A stretch of 64,000 bases of DNA, taken from the NCBI GenBank assembly GCA_036925085.1, contig JAUPFP010000003.1, positions 3,802,501 to 3,866,500 of the forward strand, read 5' to 3'. This stretch comes from Brachycybe producta. Its lineage: Eukaryota > Arthropoda > Diplopoda > Playtdesmida > Andrognathidae. Shown piece after piece: positions 10,246-19,903 of the stretch. The notes beneath the pieces were generated by a model. The model was not told the origin of the DNA and ran no database searches. It saw nothing but the letters and a program-made list of their open reading frames with translations. The number at the start of each line of letters is the position of its first letter. Position 1 is the stretch's first letter. A program made the translations under genes and the position numbers.

Positions 10246-12344
10246 CTCAAATCACAGATAAATTACACCTTTTGCAGTATAAAAGCCTAGCAGAACGAAA
10301 AAAGGCATATGTCACGTTGCTGAAGACATGATCTGTTCTGCTTGTCGTCATATTTGAAGCCTATAATACCTATTATTTCCTATGTGGAAAATCAGTGAGG
10401 GTGATTGAATATGGCGACTGATTCTTATTGATCAACGTGACAAACGTCATATTAGTTATCGTAGGCACGAATTTGTTGCTTCATAAAAATGACGTTATTA
10501 TCGGGATGTACTTTTTGCAAACGTTGCAAGAAAAGGTGTAATTGTGAGGTCACCTAGTGGTGTAAAAGAAGAACGGAGGCTCAAAAGAGTCGTTTTTATT
10601 TTAATTGTAGCTATCAGAAGAAAATTATGACGTCAGAGGGGTTAATGACAAATTTAGGATTTTATTTTATCTAGTTAATATGGTAATAACAAAATAATTT
10701 AAGAATCTCTTTGTTTAAAATTTTGAAAGCGTTTCATGTCATCTTTTATCTACCGGACTAAATGACATAATTCTAGATTTTACGTCAAGCCCTTTGACGC
10801 CCCAAGATTTTTTTGTTTACGATGAGGCAAGTATGTTTTATTTGCCTAAATTAAGTGGCTGTTATGGGCCACGGTAGTTTTGTTTAACAACTGATTGGTA
10901 GCGCACTCTGGCGGAAATTATTTTAGGTACGAAAGTTTGCCGCCGTCGATTTGTGTTTCCTACGTTTTACGTCGTTTTTTGGTGGTTTTCAGTAATTTTT
11001 TGTGCATTTTCTTACAGTTTTAAGCGTTTTTAAGTGGATTCATTGTTTAACGATTGTCGTTAACTACAGAAAAAGTAATTTTAGTTGACATTTAACTGCA
11101 AATTTGCGACATTTAGCAGCTAATACGGTGTTGTGTAGTGGCGCCCTCTGATGACATTTTAGTACTTTTGCGCGGGAGAATATAATGTTCGCGAAACGAG
11201 TGAAACCTGCGTTTTTCTCTCGATATGAATGCAATTAACGCGTTATATTTATTTCTGTTTTATTAATTTTAGAATATAAAAGTGTTCTGATGGTTTTAAA
11301 GCAACATTAAGGTAAGTTCTTAACAAAATGTTAGTATTACAGTAATATTACTCTGATGTTTATGGCCCGAATTCAAGAAGGAAACTTGCCGCTTGAACGT
11401 CAACAAGAAAAGTTTTTATCAAAGTTAATTTCTAAATTTAAAGTTGGCAAAGGAGACGTAGATGAAGCCATATTGCATTATATTCTACATACCTGAATGA
11501 AACATTAGCTTTTTATGGTTTAAATTTAACGTTCATTTGCTAAGTCTCCTTCTTAGTTTTGGGCCTTTGTTATTGCCCCTTTTTTCTATAATCTTATTGG
11601 TTAAATATAAGGTTTGGGCGGAGCTTCGGAGTGGATTTAATGTATTTATAGCAACAAGTAGAATCCATTCTTATTTGAATGAATACACGGGGGGGGGGAA
11701 GGGAAGGAAGCGCTGAAAGTTCTCTTGTTGTCGCATTGTACCGAGATATGTGTCCATTTTCATTGGCTGAAAGAAAAAAGATGACGACAAAGGAAATAAT
11801 AACTTTTTTTTATTGGTTGATATCATTAGAGACGTTTCAGTAATCTTTTATTTCGCACATGCGCATTGTATCTAAGAGTACATGAAATGTATTATGGTTG
11901 TGTTTGAGCAATAGATGGCGCTGTGAAATGTATGAAAATCAGGGAAAGTCTTCTAATGCTAGTTATTAGCGGAGTATTTATGTGACGTCACTTTATATAG
12001 TTTATATGAAATGTTTACGCTAAGGGAAAAATAGTTTATTTTTATTGGTTGGTTTTGTTTTGTCGATTTATCTGACGTCATAATTTCAAACCAAAATGTT
12101 GGCGGGAAGAAATTGTACCTAATTTTCTTATTGGTTGTCTGTTATTGGTGACGTATGGTAGTCGTAACGCATTTAAAGTGGCGATAAAAGGGGACAACAC
12201 AGAAGAAAAAAATCATGTAAGAGATTCACCGAGATTCACAACAGCGCGTTTGTATGGCATACTTTTTTAACTTTTTATCCGCGTTTTTACTTTACGTGAA
12301 ATTATGGAAATCCATCAAAATCGCGAATAATAAATGAAACTGTG
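10246..12344 (-). promoter_or_regulatory. Upstream block of Myb/SANT unit 1
   Basis: This long non-coding block is conserved in units 2 and 4 and begins in unit 3. It includes TATAAAAG near 10278, several TGACGTCA-type motifs, TTAACGATTGTCGTTAA near 11048, a CTCF-like AGAGGGCGC (minus strand, 11141-11149) and an E2F-like TTTTGCGCGGGA at 11166-11177. From about 11760 to 12180 there are repeated ATTGGTTG (inverted CCAAT) and GTGACGTCA (CRE) motifs. It lies 5' of the minus-strand gene and could hold its promoter, or represent an undescribed transcript. No protein was recognised. Confidence 0.45.
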
Positions 12345-12453
12345 AAAACAGTGCGCCACCCAAGAGGAACGACACAGCAAAGGTGAATCTCGTACTGCAC
12401 GAGTACGAGATTCACCTTTGCTGTGTCGTTCCTCTTGGGTGGCGCACTGTTTT
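12345..12453. repeat. 109-nt perfect palindrome (52-bp arms, 5-nt loop), unit 1
   Basis: The left arm 12345-12396 begins AAAACAGTGCGCCACCC and the right arm 12402-12453 is its exact complement; the loop is GCACG. The arms are far longer and more exact than in the surrounding MITEs. A second copy lies at 23572-23680 in unit 4. There is no evident target-site duplication, so transposon, recombination product and structured RNA all remain possible. Confidence 0.85.
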
Positions 12454-12929
12454 AATCAATTTTGGGCACCCATTGAAAAACCTGTCTCTATTAAAAAAAA
12501 ATATCACCTGTAATAATCAGGTTTTGTTGTTTTTGAGGTTTTTTTTTACGGAACGTTATTGCTTACAAATATTAACCCTTTTTTTCTGCGCCTGAAATTG
12601 AAATAACATGATTTTTTTAGCGGCTTTGCTTTTGACCACAGTTAGAAGAAGAAAAAAAAAGGTGCATTCAATCACCTGTTTCGATGATGTGTTTGCATAT
12701 AATTTCCACATAAGGAGAAACCATAAAATATTATAAATATATCTTAAAGATTCTCTGATTGCTTCAAGCAGAGCAACTTAATAATATATATTAAAAAAAA
12801 ACGCTTGCGGCGTAATTGATCCTTACGGACCAATCAGTGTAAAAAAATGTGTACGTCATTATAGGACACGCCCCCTTTGATATATTTACACAAATTTTCA
12901 CGTTTTAGTTTTCTTATTCTTCTTCTTGT
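12454..12929. other. Distal conserved tail of Myb/SANT unit 1
   Basis: Non-coding block matched at 23681-24150 in unit 4 and in part at 18945-19095 (GCTTTGCTTTTGACCACAG onward). It ends at a junction near 12930, where the unit sequence changes abruptly into TTAA-MITE sequence; unit 4 continues instead with unique DNA. Confidence 0.6.
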
Positions 12930-13188
12930 CGGCATTTTTCAAACTTGTCATAAAAAGTTTATTTTGAAAGATATCATCATTGAAAAAACTTTTAGCATTA
13001 TCAGCAACTATTCTAGTTTCTAAAACACTTTGAATTTTTTTTTCTGTAATGTTTCTCCTGAAAAACTTTCGCTTGAAAAATACAAAACTACGGTAGAGTA
13101 GGAAGAGAGACCACCTGTAGAACATAATAGCCACTGCAGTGGCGCCATCTGGGAAGACAAAAAGAAAATAAATATCTATTGAGCCACC
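12930..13188. mobile_element. TTAA-type MITE fragment at the unit 1/unit 2 junction
   Basis: Starts inside the element (CGGCATTTTTCAAACTTGTC) and runs to the intact right terminus TTGAGCCACC. Its position at the joint between duplicated units suggests a role in, or a coincident breakpoint for, the tandem duplication. Confidence 0.65.
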
Positions 13189-13273
13189 TTACTAAAGAGA
13201 GAATCCATATTTTAACTTAATAAAATGATAATGATTTTTTTAATATTATGATAAATGGTGGAAAACGAAAATC

Positions 13274-13296
13274 AAGAAGCCACAAAAAGGCTTCTT
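13274..13296 (-). other. Short perfect hairpin in presumed 3' UTR of Myb/SANT copy 2
   Basis: Same stem (AAGAAGCC, GGCTTCTT) and 7-nt loop as in copy 1, at the same place downstream of the stop codon. Confidence 0.55.
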
Positions 13297-13356
13297 ATCG
13301 TTATTGATCAGTAAGAGTCCTAAAGCGATGACGACACAAGAGAAAAAGGACCCCTA

Positions 13357-14554
13357 TTAACTCGCGATCCTGTTGATTTCCCATTTTAATCTAGCCTCTT
13401 GAGCATTTGCCAGACGTTCGACGTGTTGGCTCAACTCTCGCAAAATTTCTATCAGTTCTTCGTGACGCTGAGCTTTTACGTCGTCTTTATTTGGACAATC
13501 GTACGGCACTTCGCTCCCCTCGTACGGCACTTCGCTCCCCTCGTACGGCACTTCGCTCGGTTGCATCTCGACTGCAAAGAAAAATTTGATCATTGAGACC
13601 AACGAACATATCTGAACGATTTTTTACGAACCGGTAGGTTCCGCAAACTCTTGAAAGATATTCATGGAAGAACAGGAACCTTCGCTGTAGCTGTCATCCG
13701 GTTCGCTCTTAATGACCTGCAAATGGAGTTGAATGAAAAAAGTATAATTTTCAAAATTATATTTAAATTATTTAAAGGCGGTTTTTTTTATATAAAAGTA
13801 GCCATTTGCAAAATATCTCTTCATTTTGCATCCGAAAAACAGAATAATCAAGTGTTCGAAAGTGGCATTTTACTCTCAAATTCTTCAAAATGCCATAAAA
13901 AAAGCTTATTTTAAAACATAAAAAAACCCTTAAGTGATTTGAGCTTTTCTTCTAGTTTCTAAAAAAAAACCTTTCAAGTTTCTCTTTAATTTTCTTTCTA
14001 AAAGACAAAATTAACCGGAATTTAAGAGGTGTTTACACTTTAAAACCACCTTAAATTATATTTTTTTAACTAGAATTTATTCTGTAAGCTGGAGGCCGCC
14101 CAGCCGCCGGTCTTCGAACCACCGCAATGAGTAGCACCGCTCTAAACCATTTCACCTGTTCTGGCAAAACGTTCGCAGTTTGATCCTTCTTGAGCACCGT
14201 GAGCATTCTTTGAAGCGATTCTTCTCCTACGAGAGCCTCGACCCGCCGTTCCAAAGGAGACAGTGGTGATTCCGGCCTCTTCCTACCTTTACACCCGTCA
14301 ATGGCACCTCTCTTCAGAAGGATCCTCTTCTTCATGTCTAATTTAAGAAACTTCCATTTGGTCATCACTTCTTTACCCGTACGGGAGGCCGAACTGTCGG
14401 TTGCGGCGTTCACTTCTTCGGCAATACTCTCCCATTCGCTGCTGTTCCAACGAGTGTACTCTCCGTACAACTTGTCTCTTCGAGACTCGATGGCTCGAAC
14501 CAAAGCATCCAGTTCTTCTATCTGGAAGTTCGGTCTTCGATTTGTTCGGAACAT
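13357..14554 (-). CDS. Myb/SANT-like DNA-binding protein, tandem copy 2
   Basis: Predicted coding exons in gene order: 14554-14156, 13716-13632, 13571-13357; 232 residues plus stop. Start, acceptor context and the CAG-GTGAAA donor match copy 1. The DNA-binding domain has SEWESIAEEVN and KWKFLKLDMKK. Exon 2 is shorter: it reads VIKSEPDDS, with one isoleucine fewer, and lacks the GSPT repeat. Exon 3 has three SEVPY repeats rather than two, the last reading SEVPYDC. The C-terminal helix is conserved with QEARLKWEINRIAS. The frame is open throughout despite several in-frame indels, which argues for selection to keep coding, or for very recent duplication. Confidence 0.8.
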
Positions 14555-14575
14555 CTCTAGGCTCCTGAAAAACAA
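14156..14575 (-). other. Exon 1 of copy 2 with upstream acceptor
   Basis: This sub-region holds the DNA-binding exon and, just beyond the ATG, an acceptor-like polypyrimidine tract ending CAG next to GAGCCTAGAG. The same layout in all four copies supports translation starting shortly after a 5' UTR intron. Confidence 0.5.
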
Positions 14576-15605
14576 TAATTAGACAATGAAAACGATTAAT
14601 TACGTTTCTTAAGTGAAATATACGTTAAAATACAAGCCATTGCATTGATTATTTCAATGCAATAAACGATTTCACCTTTGTTGTACCTCAAATGACAGAT
14701 AAATTACACCCAAAGAGAGTAAGAGTACTCTCTTTGTTACACCTTTGCAGTATAAAAGCCTAGCAGAACGAAAAAAGGCATATGTCATGTTGCTGAAGAC
14801 ATGATCTGTTCTGCTTGTCGTCATATTTGAAGCCTATAATACCTATTATTTCCTATGTGGAAAAACAGTGAGGGTGACTGAATATGGCGACTGATTCTTA
14901 TTGATCAACGTGACAAACCTCATATTAGTTATCGTTAGGCACTAATTTGTTGCTTCATAAAAATGACGTCATTATTGGGATATAGTTTTTTTCAAACGTT
15001 GCAAGAAAAGGTGTAATTGTGAGGTCACCTAGTGGTGTAAAAGAAGAACGGAGGCTCAAAAGAGCCGTTTTTATTTTAATTGTGGCTATCAGAAGAAAAT
15101 TGTGACGTCAGAGGTGTTAACGACAAATTTAGGATTTTGTTATTTTATCTAGTTAAAATGGTAATAACAAAATAATTTAAGAATCGCTATGTTTAAAATG
15201 TTAAAAACGTTTGATGTTATCTTTTATCTACCAGACTAAATGACAGAATTCTAAATTTTAAGGTCAACCTCTTGACGCCCCAAGATTCCTTTTTTTACGA
15301 TGAGGCAAGTATAAATGTTTTATTTGAGTAAATGAACTGGCTGTTGTGGGTCACGGTAGTTTTTTTTAACAACCGATTGCTAGCGCACTCTGGCGGAAAG
15401 TATTTTATGTACGAAAATTTGCCGCCGTCGATTTGTGTTTCCTACGTTTTACGTCGTTTTTTTTTTTGGTAGTTTTAAGTATTTTTTTGTGCATTTTCTT
15501 ACAGTTTGAAGCGTTTTTAAGTGGATTCATTGTTTAACGATTGTCGTTAACTACAGAAAATGTAATTTTAGTTGACATTTAGCTGCAAATTTGTGGCATT
15601 TAGCA
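14576..15605 (-). promoter_or_regulatory. Upstream block of Myb/SANT unit 2 (proximal part)
   Basis: Homologous to 9895-11116 of unit 1 but without the hAT-like MITE at 10013. It contains GAGAGTAAGAGTACTCTC near 14715, TATAAAAG near 14752, and CRE-like TGACGTCA near 14963 and 15106. No gene recognised. Confidence 0.45.
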
Positions 15606-15613
15606 GCTAATAC

Positions 15614-16223
15614 CAACGATCTATAAAGAATAGATTGGCAGTTAAGACGCCATTTTGAGGCGAATTGAACACTACGGCGGCCATGACAGTAAAAGGCAAA
15701 AAGCTCTTAATTGCCTATGGGCTGCGCATAGCAAACTCATATATTATTTTTTTTTTCAGAAAAGGAACTGCACATTTAATGTATTTGTTCATTATTTATG
15801 TAACCTACTCGTAAAATTATACTGAATACAATACAATAAAATTTAATTATTTATTTCACAAAATTAAATACCAAAATACACATATTTAACATGAATAATA
15901 AAATACATACATAAAAGTGATTTATTCAATGGCCTTTGAAAATAATTAATTTGGTAAGCTGTTAGTTAGCTGTTGATGTTAGTCATTCGCTTTTCACTGT
16001 TGGCAGGTAGAACCCCCACCTACCCTCGATTACCCTCACCTGCCCAAAAATATCGCGACCTGCCCAGAAATAACGAAATTCTGCCTTTGCTGCTCTAATG
16101 TATTTGACTGCTGATCACTGTCCTTTCTGCCTATAACTGTCATGGCGGTGCGTAGCTGCAGTAGCCTCAGTTTAGGGGTGCTGATGTCTATGAAATTGCA
16201 AATCTATTCTTTATAGATAGTTG
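15614..16223. mobile_element. hAT-type MITE interrupting unit 2
   Basis: A 610-bp element starts CAACGATCTATAAAGAATAG and ends with the near complement (CTATTCTTTATAGATAGTTG). It is flanked by an exact 8-bp duplication GCTAATAC (15606-15613 and 16224-16231). Units 1 (near 11117) and 4 (near 22202) have the single unoccupied GCTAATAC. The 8-bp duplication and CA-starting ends fit the hAT superfamily. There is no long reading frame, so it is non-autonomous. The interior contains ACCTGCCC-type short repeats and GGCGGCCATGACAG with its complement. Confidence 0.88.
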
Positions 16224-16231
16224 GCTAATAC

Positions 16232-16980
16232 GGTGCTGTGCAGTGGCGCCCTCTGATGACATTTTAGTAATTTTGCGCGGGAGAAAATAATGTTCACGAA
16301 ACGAGTGAAACCTGCGTTTTTTTCTCGATATGAATGCAATTAACGCGTTATATTTATTTCTGTTTTATTAATTTTAGAATATAAAAGTGTTCTGATGGTT
16401 TTAAAGCAACATTAAGGTAAGTTCGTAACAAAATGTTATTATTACAGTAATATTACTCTGATGTTTATGGCCCGAATTCAAGAAGGAAACTTGCCGCTTG
16501 AACGTCAACAAGAAAAGTTTTTATCAAAGTTAATTTCTAAATTTAAAGTTAGCAAACGAGACGTAGATGAAGCCCTGTTGCATTATATTCTACATACCTG
16601 AATGAAACATTAGCTTTTTATGGTTTAAATTTAACGTTCATTTGCTAAGTTCCCTTCTTAGTTTTGGGCCTTTGTTATTACCCCTTTTCTATAATCTTAT
16701 TGGTTAAATATAAGGTTTGGGCGGAGCTTTGGAGTGGATTTAATGTATTCATAGCAACAAGTAGAGTCCATTCTTATTTGAATGAATAAACGGGAGGGAA
16801 GGGAAAAAAGCGCTTAAAGTTCACTTGTTGTCGCATTGTACCGAGACATGTGTCCATTTTCATTGGCTGAAAGGAAAAAAGGTGACGACAAAGGAAATAA
16901 TAACCTTCTTTTATTGGTTGATATCATTAGAGGAGTTTCAGCAATCTTTTATTTCGCACATGCGCATTGTATGTAAGAAC
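16232..16980 (-). promoter_or_regulatory. Upstream block of Myb/SANT unit 2 (distal part)
   Basis: Matches 11118-11868 of unit 1, with the CTCF-like and E2F-like (16271-16282) sites, then stops abruptly near 16975 after TTTCGCACATGCGCATTG and joins unit 3. Unit 2 therefore lacks most of the CCAAT/CRE array and the palindrome. Confidence 0.5.
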
Positions 16981-17045
16981 ATACACTTAAGAAATAAAAT
17001 GATAATGATTTTTTTTAATATGATAAATGGTGAAAAACGAAAATC

Positions 17046-17068
17046 AAGAAGCCACAAAAGGGCTTATT
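17046..17068 (-). other. Degenerate 3' UTR hairpin of Myb/SANT copy 3
   Basis: Same place as the hairpins of the other copies, but one arm reads GGCTTATT, breaking one base pair of the stem. Confidence 0.4.
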
Positions 17069-17125
17069 GTTATTGATCAGTAAGAGTCCTAAAGCGACGA
17101 CGACACAAGAGGAAAAGGACCCCTA

Positions 17126-18409
17126 TTAACTCGCGATCCTATTGATTTCCCAATTTAATCTAGCCTCTTCAGCATATGCCAGACGTTCGACGTGATGGCT
17201 CAACTCTCGCAAAACTTCCGTCAGTTCTTCGTGACGTTGAGCTTTTACGTCGTCTTTATTTGGACCCTCGTACGGCACTTCGCTCCCCTCGTACGGCACT
17301 TCGCTCGGTTGCATCTCGACTGCAAAGAAAAATTAGATCATTGCGACCAACGAACATATCTGAACGATTTTTTACAAACCGGTAGGTGAACCGGTAGGTT
17401 CCCCAAACTCTTGAAAGTTATTCATGGAAGAATAGGAACCTTCGCTGTAGCTTTCATCCGGTTCGCTCTTAATGATGACCTGCAAATGGGGGGGGGGGGA
17501 TGAAAAAAGTATAATTTTCCAAATTATATTTAAATTTAAAGGCTTTTTTATATAAAAGTAGCCATTTGCAAAATAAGCAAATGAAAGAACTCTGCTTATA
17601 ATTCATTTCAGAAATACCATTAAAAGTGATTGAGTTACCCTTCTAGTTTATAAAACACTTTCAAGTTTCTCTTCATTTTGCATCCGAAAGACAGAATAAT
17701 CAAGTGTTGGAAAGTGGCATTTTACACTCAAATTCTTTAAAATCACCTTAAAGTTTTGTTATTTTCAAAATGACATAAAAAAGCTTATTTTAAAACATAA
17801 AAAACCCCTAAGTGATTCGAGCTTCTCTTCTAGTTTAAAAAAAAACCTTTCAAGTTTCTCGAAATTTTGTTTCTAAGAGGTGTTTACACTTTAAAACCAC
17901 CTTAAATTATATATTTTTTTTAAACTACAATTTATTTTGTAAGCTGGAGGCCACCCAGCCGCCGGTCTTCGAACCACCGCAATGAGTAGCACCGCTCTAA
18001 ACCATTTCACCTGTTCTGGCAAAACGTTTGCAGTTTGATTCTTCTTGAGCACCGTGAGCATTCTTTGAAGCGATTGCTCTCCTATGAGAGCCTCGACCCG
18101 CCGTTCCAAAGGAGACAGTGGTGATTCCGGCCTCTTCATACGTTTACACCCGTCGATGGCACCTCTCTTCAGAAGGATCGTCTTCTTCATGTCTAATTTA
18201 AAAAAATTCCATTTGGTCATCACTTCTTTACCCGTACGGGAGACCGAACTGTCGGTTGCGGCGTTCACTTCTTCGGCAATACTCTCCCATTCGCTTCTGT
18301 TCAAACGAGTGAACTCTCCGTACAACTTGTCTCTTCGAGACTCGATACCTCGAACCAAAGCATCCAGTTCTTCTATGTGGAAGTTCGGTCTTCGATTTGT
18401 TCGGAACAT
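17126..18409 (-). CDS. Myb/SANT-like DNA-binding protein, tandem copy 3
   Basis: Predicted coding exons in gene order: 18409-18011, 17479-17380, 17319-17126; 230 residues plus stop. The exon 2 donor here is GTTTGTAA, a better match to the consensus than GTTCGT in the sister copies, which supports the chosen junction. Domain content matches copy 1: Myb/SANT-like domain, IIKSEPDES, two SEVPYEG repeats and a C-terminal helix with AYAEEARLNWEINRIAS. Exon 1 has IESRRDKLYGEFTRLNRSE and GEQSLQRMLTVLKKNQ. No frameshift or internal stop was seen. Confidence 0.8.
17600..17885. repeat. Family A arm in intron 1 of Myb/SANT copy 3
   Basis: Only right-hand arms remain (CTTCTAGTTTATAAAACACT and a following degraded copy). 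The left arms present in copies 1 and 4 are missing, apparently by internal deletion. Confidence 0.55.
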
Positions 18410-18419
18410 CTCTAGGCTC

Positions 18420-18843
18420 CTGAAAAACAATAATTAAGACAATTAGTGAAATATACGTTAAAATACAAGCCATTGCATTGATTATTTCAATCCACCCTTG
18501 TTGTACCTCAAATCACAGATAAATTACACCTAAAGAGAGTAAGAGTACTCTCTTTGTTACACCTTTGCAGTATAAAAGCCTAGCAGAACGAAAAAAGGCA
18601 TATGTCATGTTGCTGAAGACATGATCTGTTCCGCTTGTCGTCATATTTGAAGCCTATAATACCTATTATTTCGTACGTGGAAAATCAGTGAGGGTGACTG
18701 AATATGGCGACTGATTATTATTAATCAACGTGACAAACGTCATATTAGTTATCGTAGGCACGAATTTGTTGCTTCATAAAAATGACGTCATAATCGGGAT
18801 GTAGTTTTTTCAAACGTTGCAAGAATAAGTGTAATTGTGAGGT
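18420..18843 (-). promoter_or_regulatory. Upstream block of Myb/SANT unit 3 (truncated)
   Basis: Matches the first part of the upstream block in the other units, including AAGAGAGTAAGAGTACTC and TATAAAAG, up to TAATTGTGAGGTCACA near 18843. It then changes to unrelated sequence, so copy 3 lacks the E2F-like site, the CCAAT/CRE array and the palindrome. Confidence 0.5.
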
Positions 18844-18945
18844 CACATTGTCAGTAGACCTGTGCGCCGTAGCATATTGATCGGCGGCGGCGGGCGAGGG
18901 TAAATACGAGCAGCGGCGGCGGCGATTACCGGCGTCTTCGATTGC
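18844..18945. other. GC-rich insert at a duplication junction
   Basis: About 100 bp with GGCGGCGGCGGGCGAGGG and CAGCGGCGGCGGCG, far above the local GC content and not found in the other units. It joins the truncated upstream block of unit 3 to sequence that resumes the tail of unit 1. It may be filler at a recombination joint or a fragment of unrelated coding or regulatory DNA. Confidence 0.5.
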
Positions 18946-19735
18946 TTTGCTTTTGACCACAGAAGAAGAAAAAAAAGGTGCATTCAATCACCTGTTTCGA
19001 TGATGTGTTTGCATATAATATCCACATAAGGAGAAACCATAAAATGTTATAAATATATCTTAAAAATTCTCTGATTGCTTCAAGCAGAGCAACTTATAGT
19101 TAATTATTAACTATATATTTAGTTTCCTTATTAGTTAATTTGTTTTAGACCTTTGTTGCTATTTAGAGCAACAGTGTGTCTTCGGCCGGTCCTAAACGTA
19201 ACATTTAAAAGGGCTCCATAGAAAAGTACTTGTGTAAAATGCACGGTACATGGCGCCATGCATGCATGCACCTCCCATAGGGTGGCTAACTACACTCGTC
19301 GCCAATTAGTTGAAATCGAATGCAGCCTCCTTTTAGCTCTAAAAGCGTCCAAAACAACCTTAATAATCAGAGCACGTGGACAAAAAAGATTATGTTAAAA
19401 GTTCTTCGATAGCCAATATCTTAAAAAATAAACAATTTTTATAGTTCAGTTTGAAAAATGACCCGTGTTTTCGGTTTTTCCATTGAAATTTCATGAAAAA
19501 CTATTTTCGGCATTTTTCAAACGTGTCATAAAAAGTTTATTTTAAACGATATCATCATTGAAAAAAACTTTTAGCATTATCAGCAACTATTCTAGTTTCT
19601 AAAACACTTTGAAATTTTTTCGTAATATTTCTTCTGAAAAACTTTCGCTTGAAAAATACAAATTTTCTCAAGCCACTGCAGTGGCGCCATCTGGGATGAC
19701 AAAAAGAAAATAAATATCTATTGAGCCACCTTACT
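18946..19735. repeat. Composite of unit tail, 7.6-kb block copy and TTAA-type MITE
   Basis: Three duplicated pieces abut: 18946-19096 matches the unit tail at 12620-12780, 19097-19385 matches 7571-7850, and 19400-19735 is a TTAA-type MITE fragment ending TTGAGCCACC. The order suggests that a segment like 7.57-8.29 kb travelled with each unit. Confidence 0.65.
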
Positions 19736-19820
19736 AAAGAAAGAATCCATATTTTGACTTAAGTAATAAAATGATAATGATTTTTTTAATATTATGATAA
19801 ATGGTGGAAAACAAAAAATC

Positions 19821-19843
19821 AAGAAGCCACAAAAGGGCTTCTT
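19821..19843 (-). other. Short perfect hairpin in presumed 3' UTR of Myb/SANT copy 4
   Basis: AAGAAGCC and GGCTTCTT stem with loop ACAAAAG (plus strand), about 60 bp past the stop codon, as in copies 1 and 2. Confidence 0.55.
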
Positions 19844-19903
19844 ATTGTTATTAATCAGTAAGAGTCCTAAAGCGATGACGACACAAGAGAAAAAGGACCC
19901 CTA

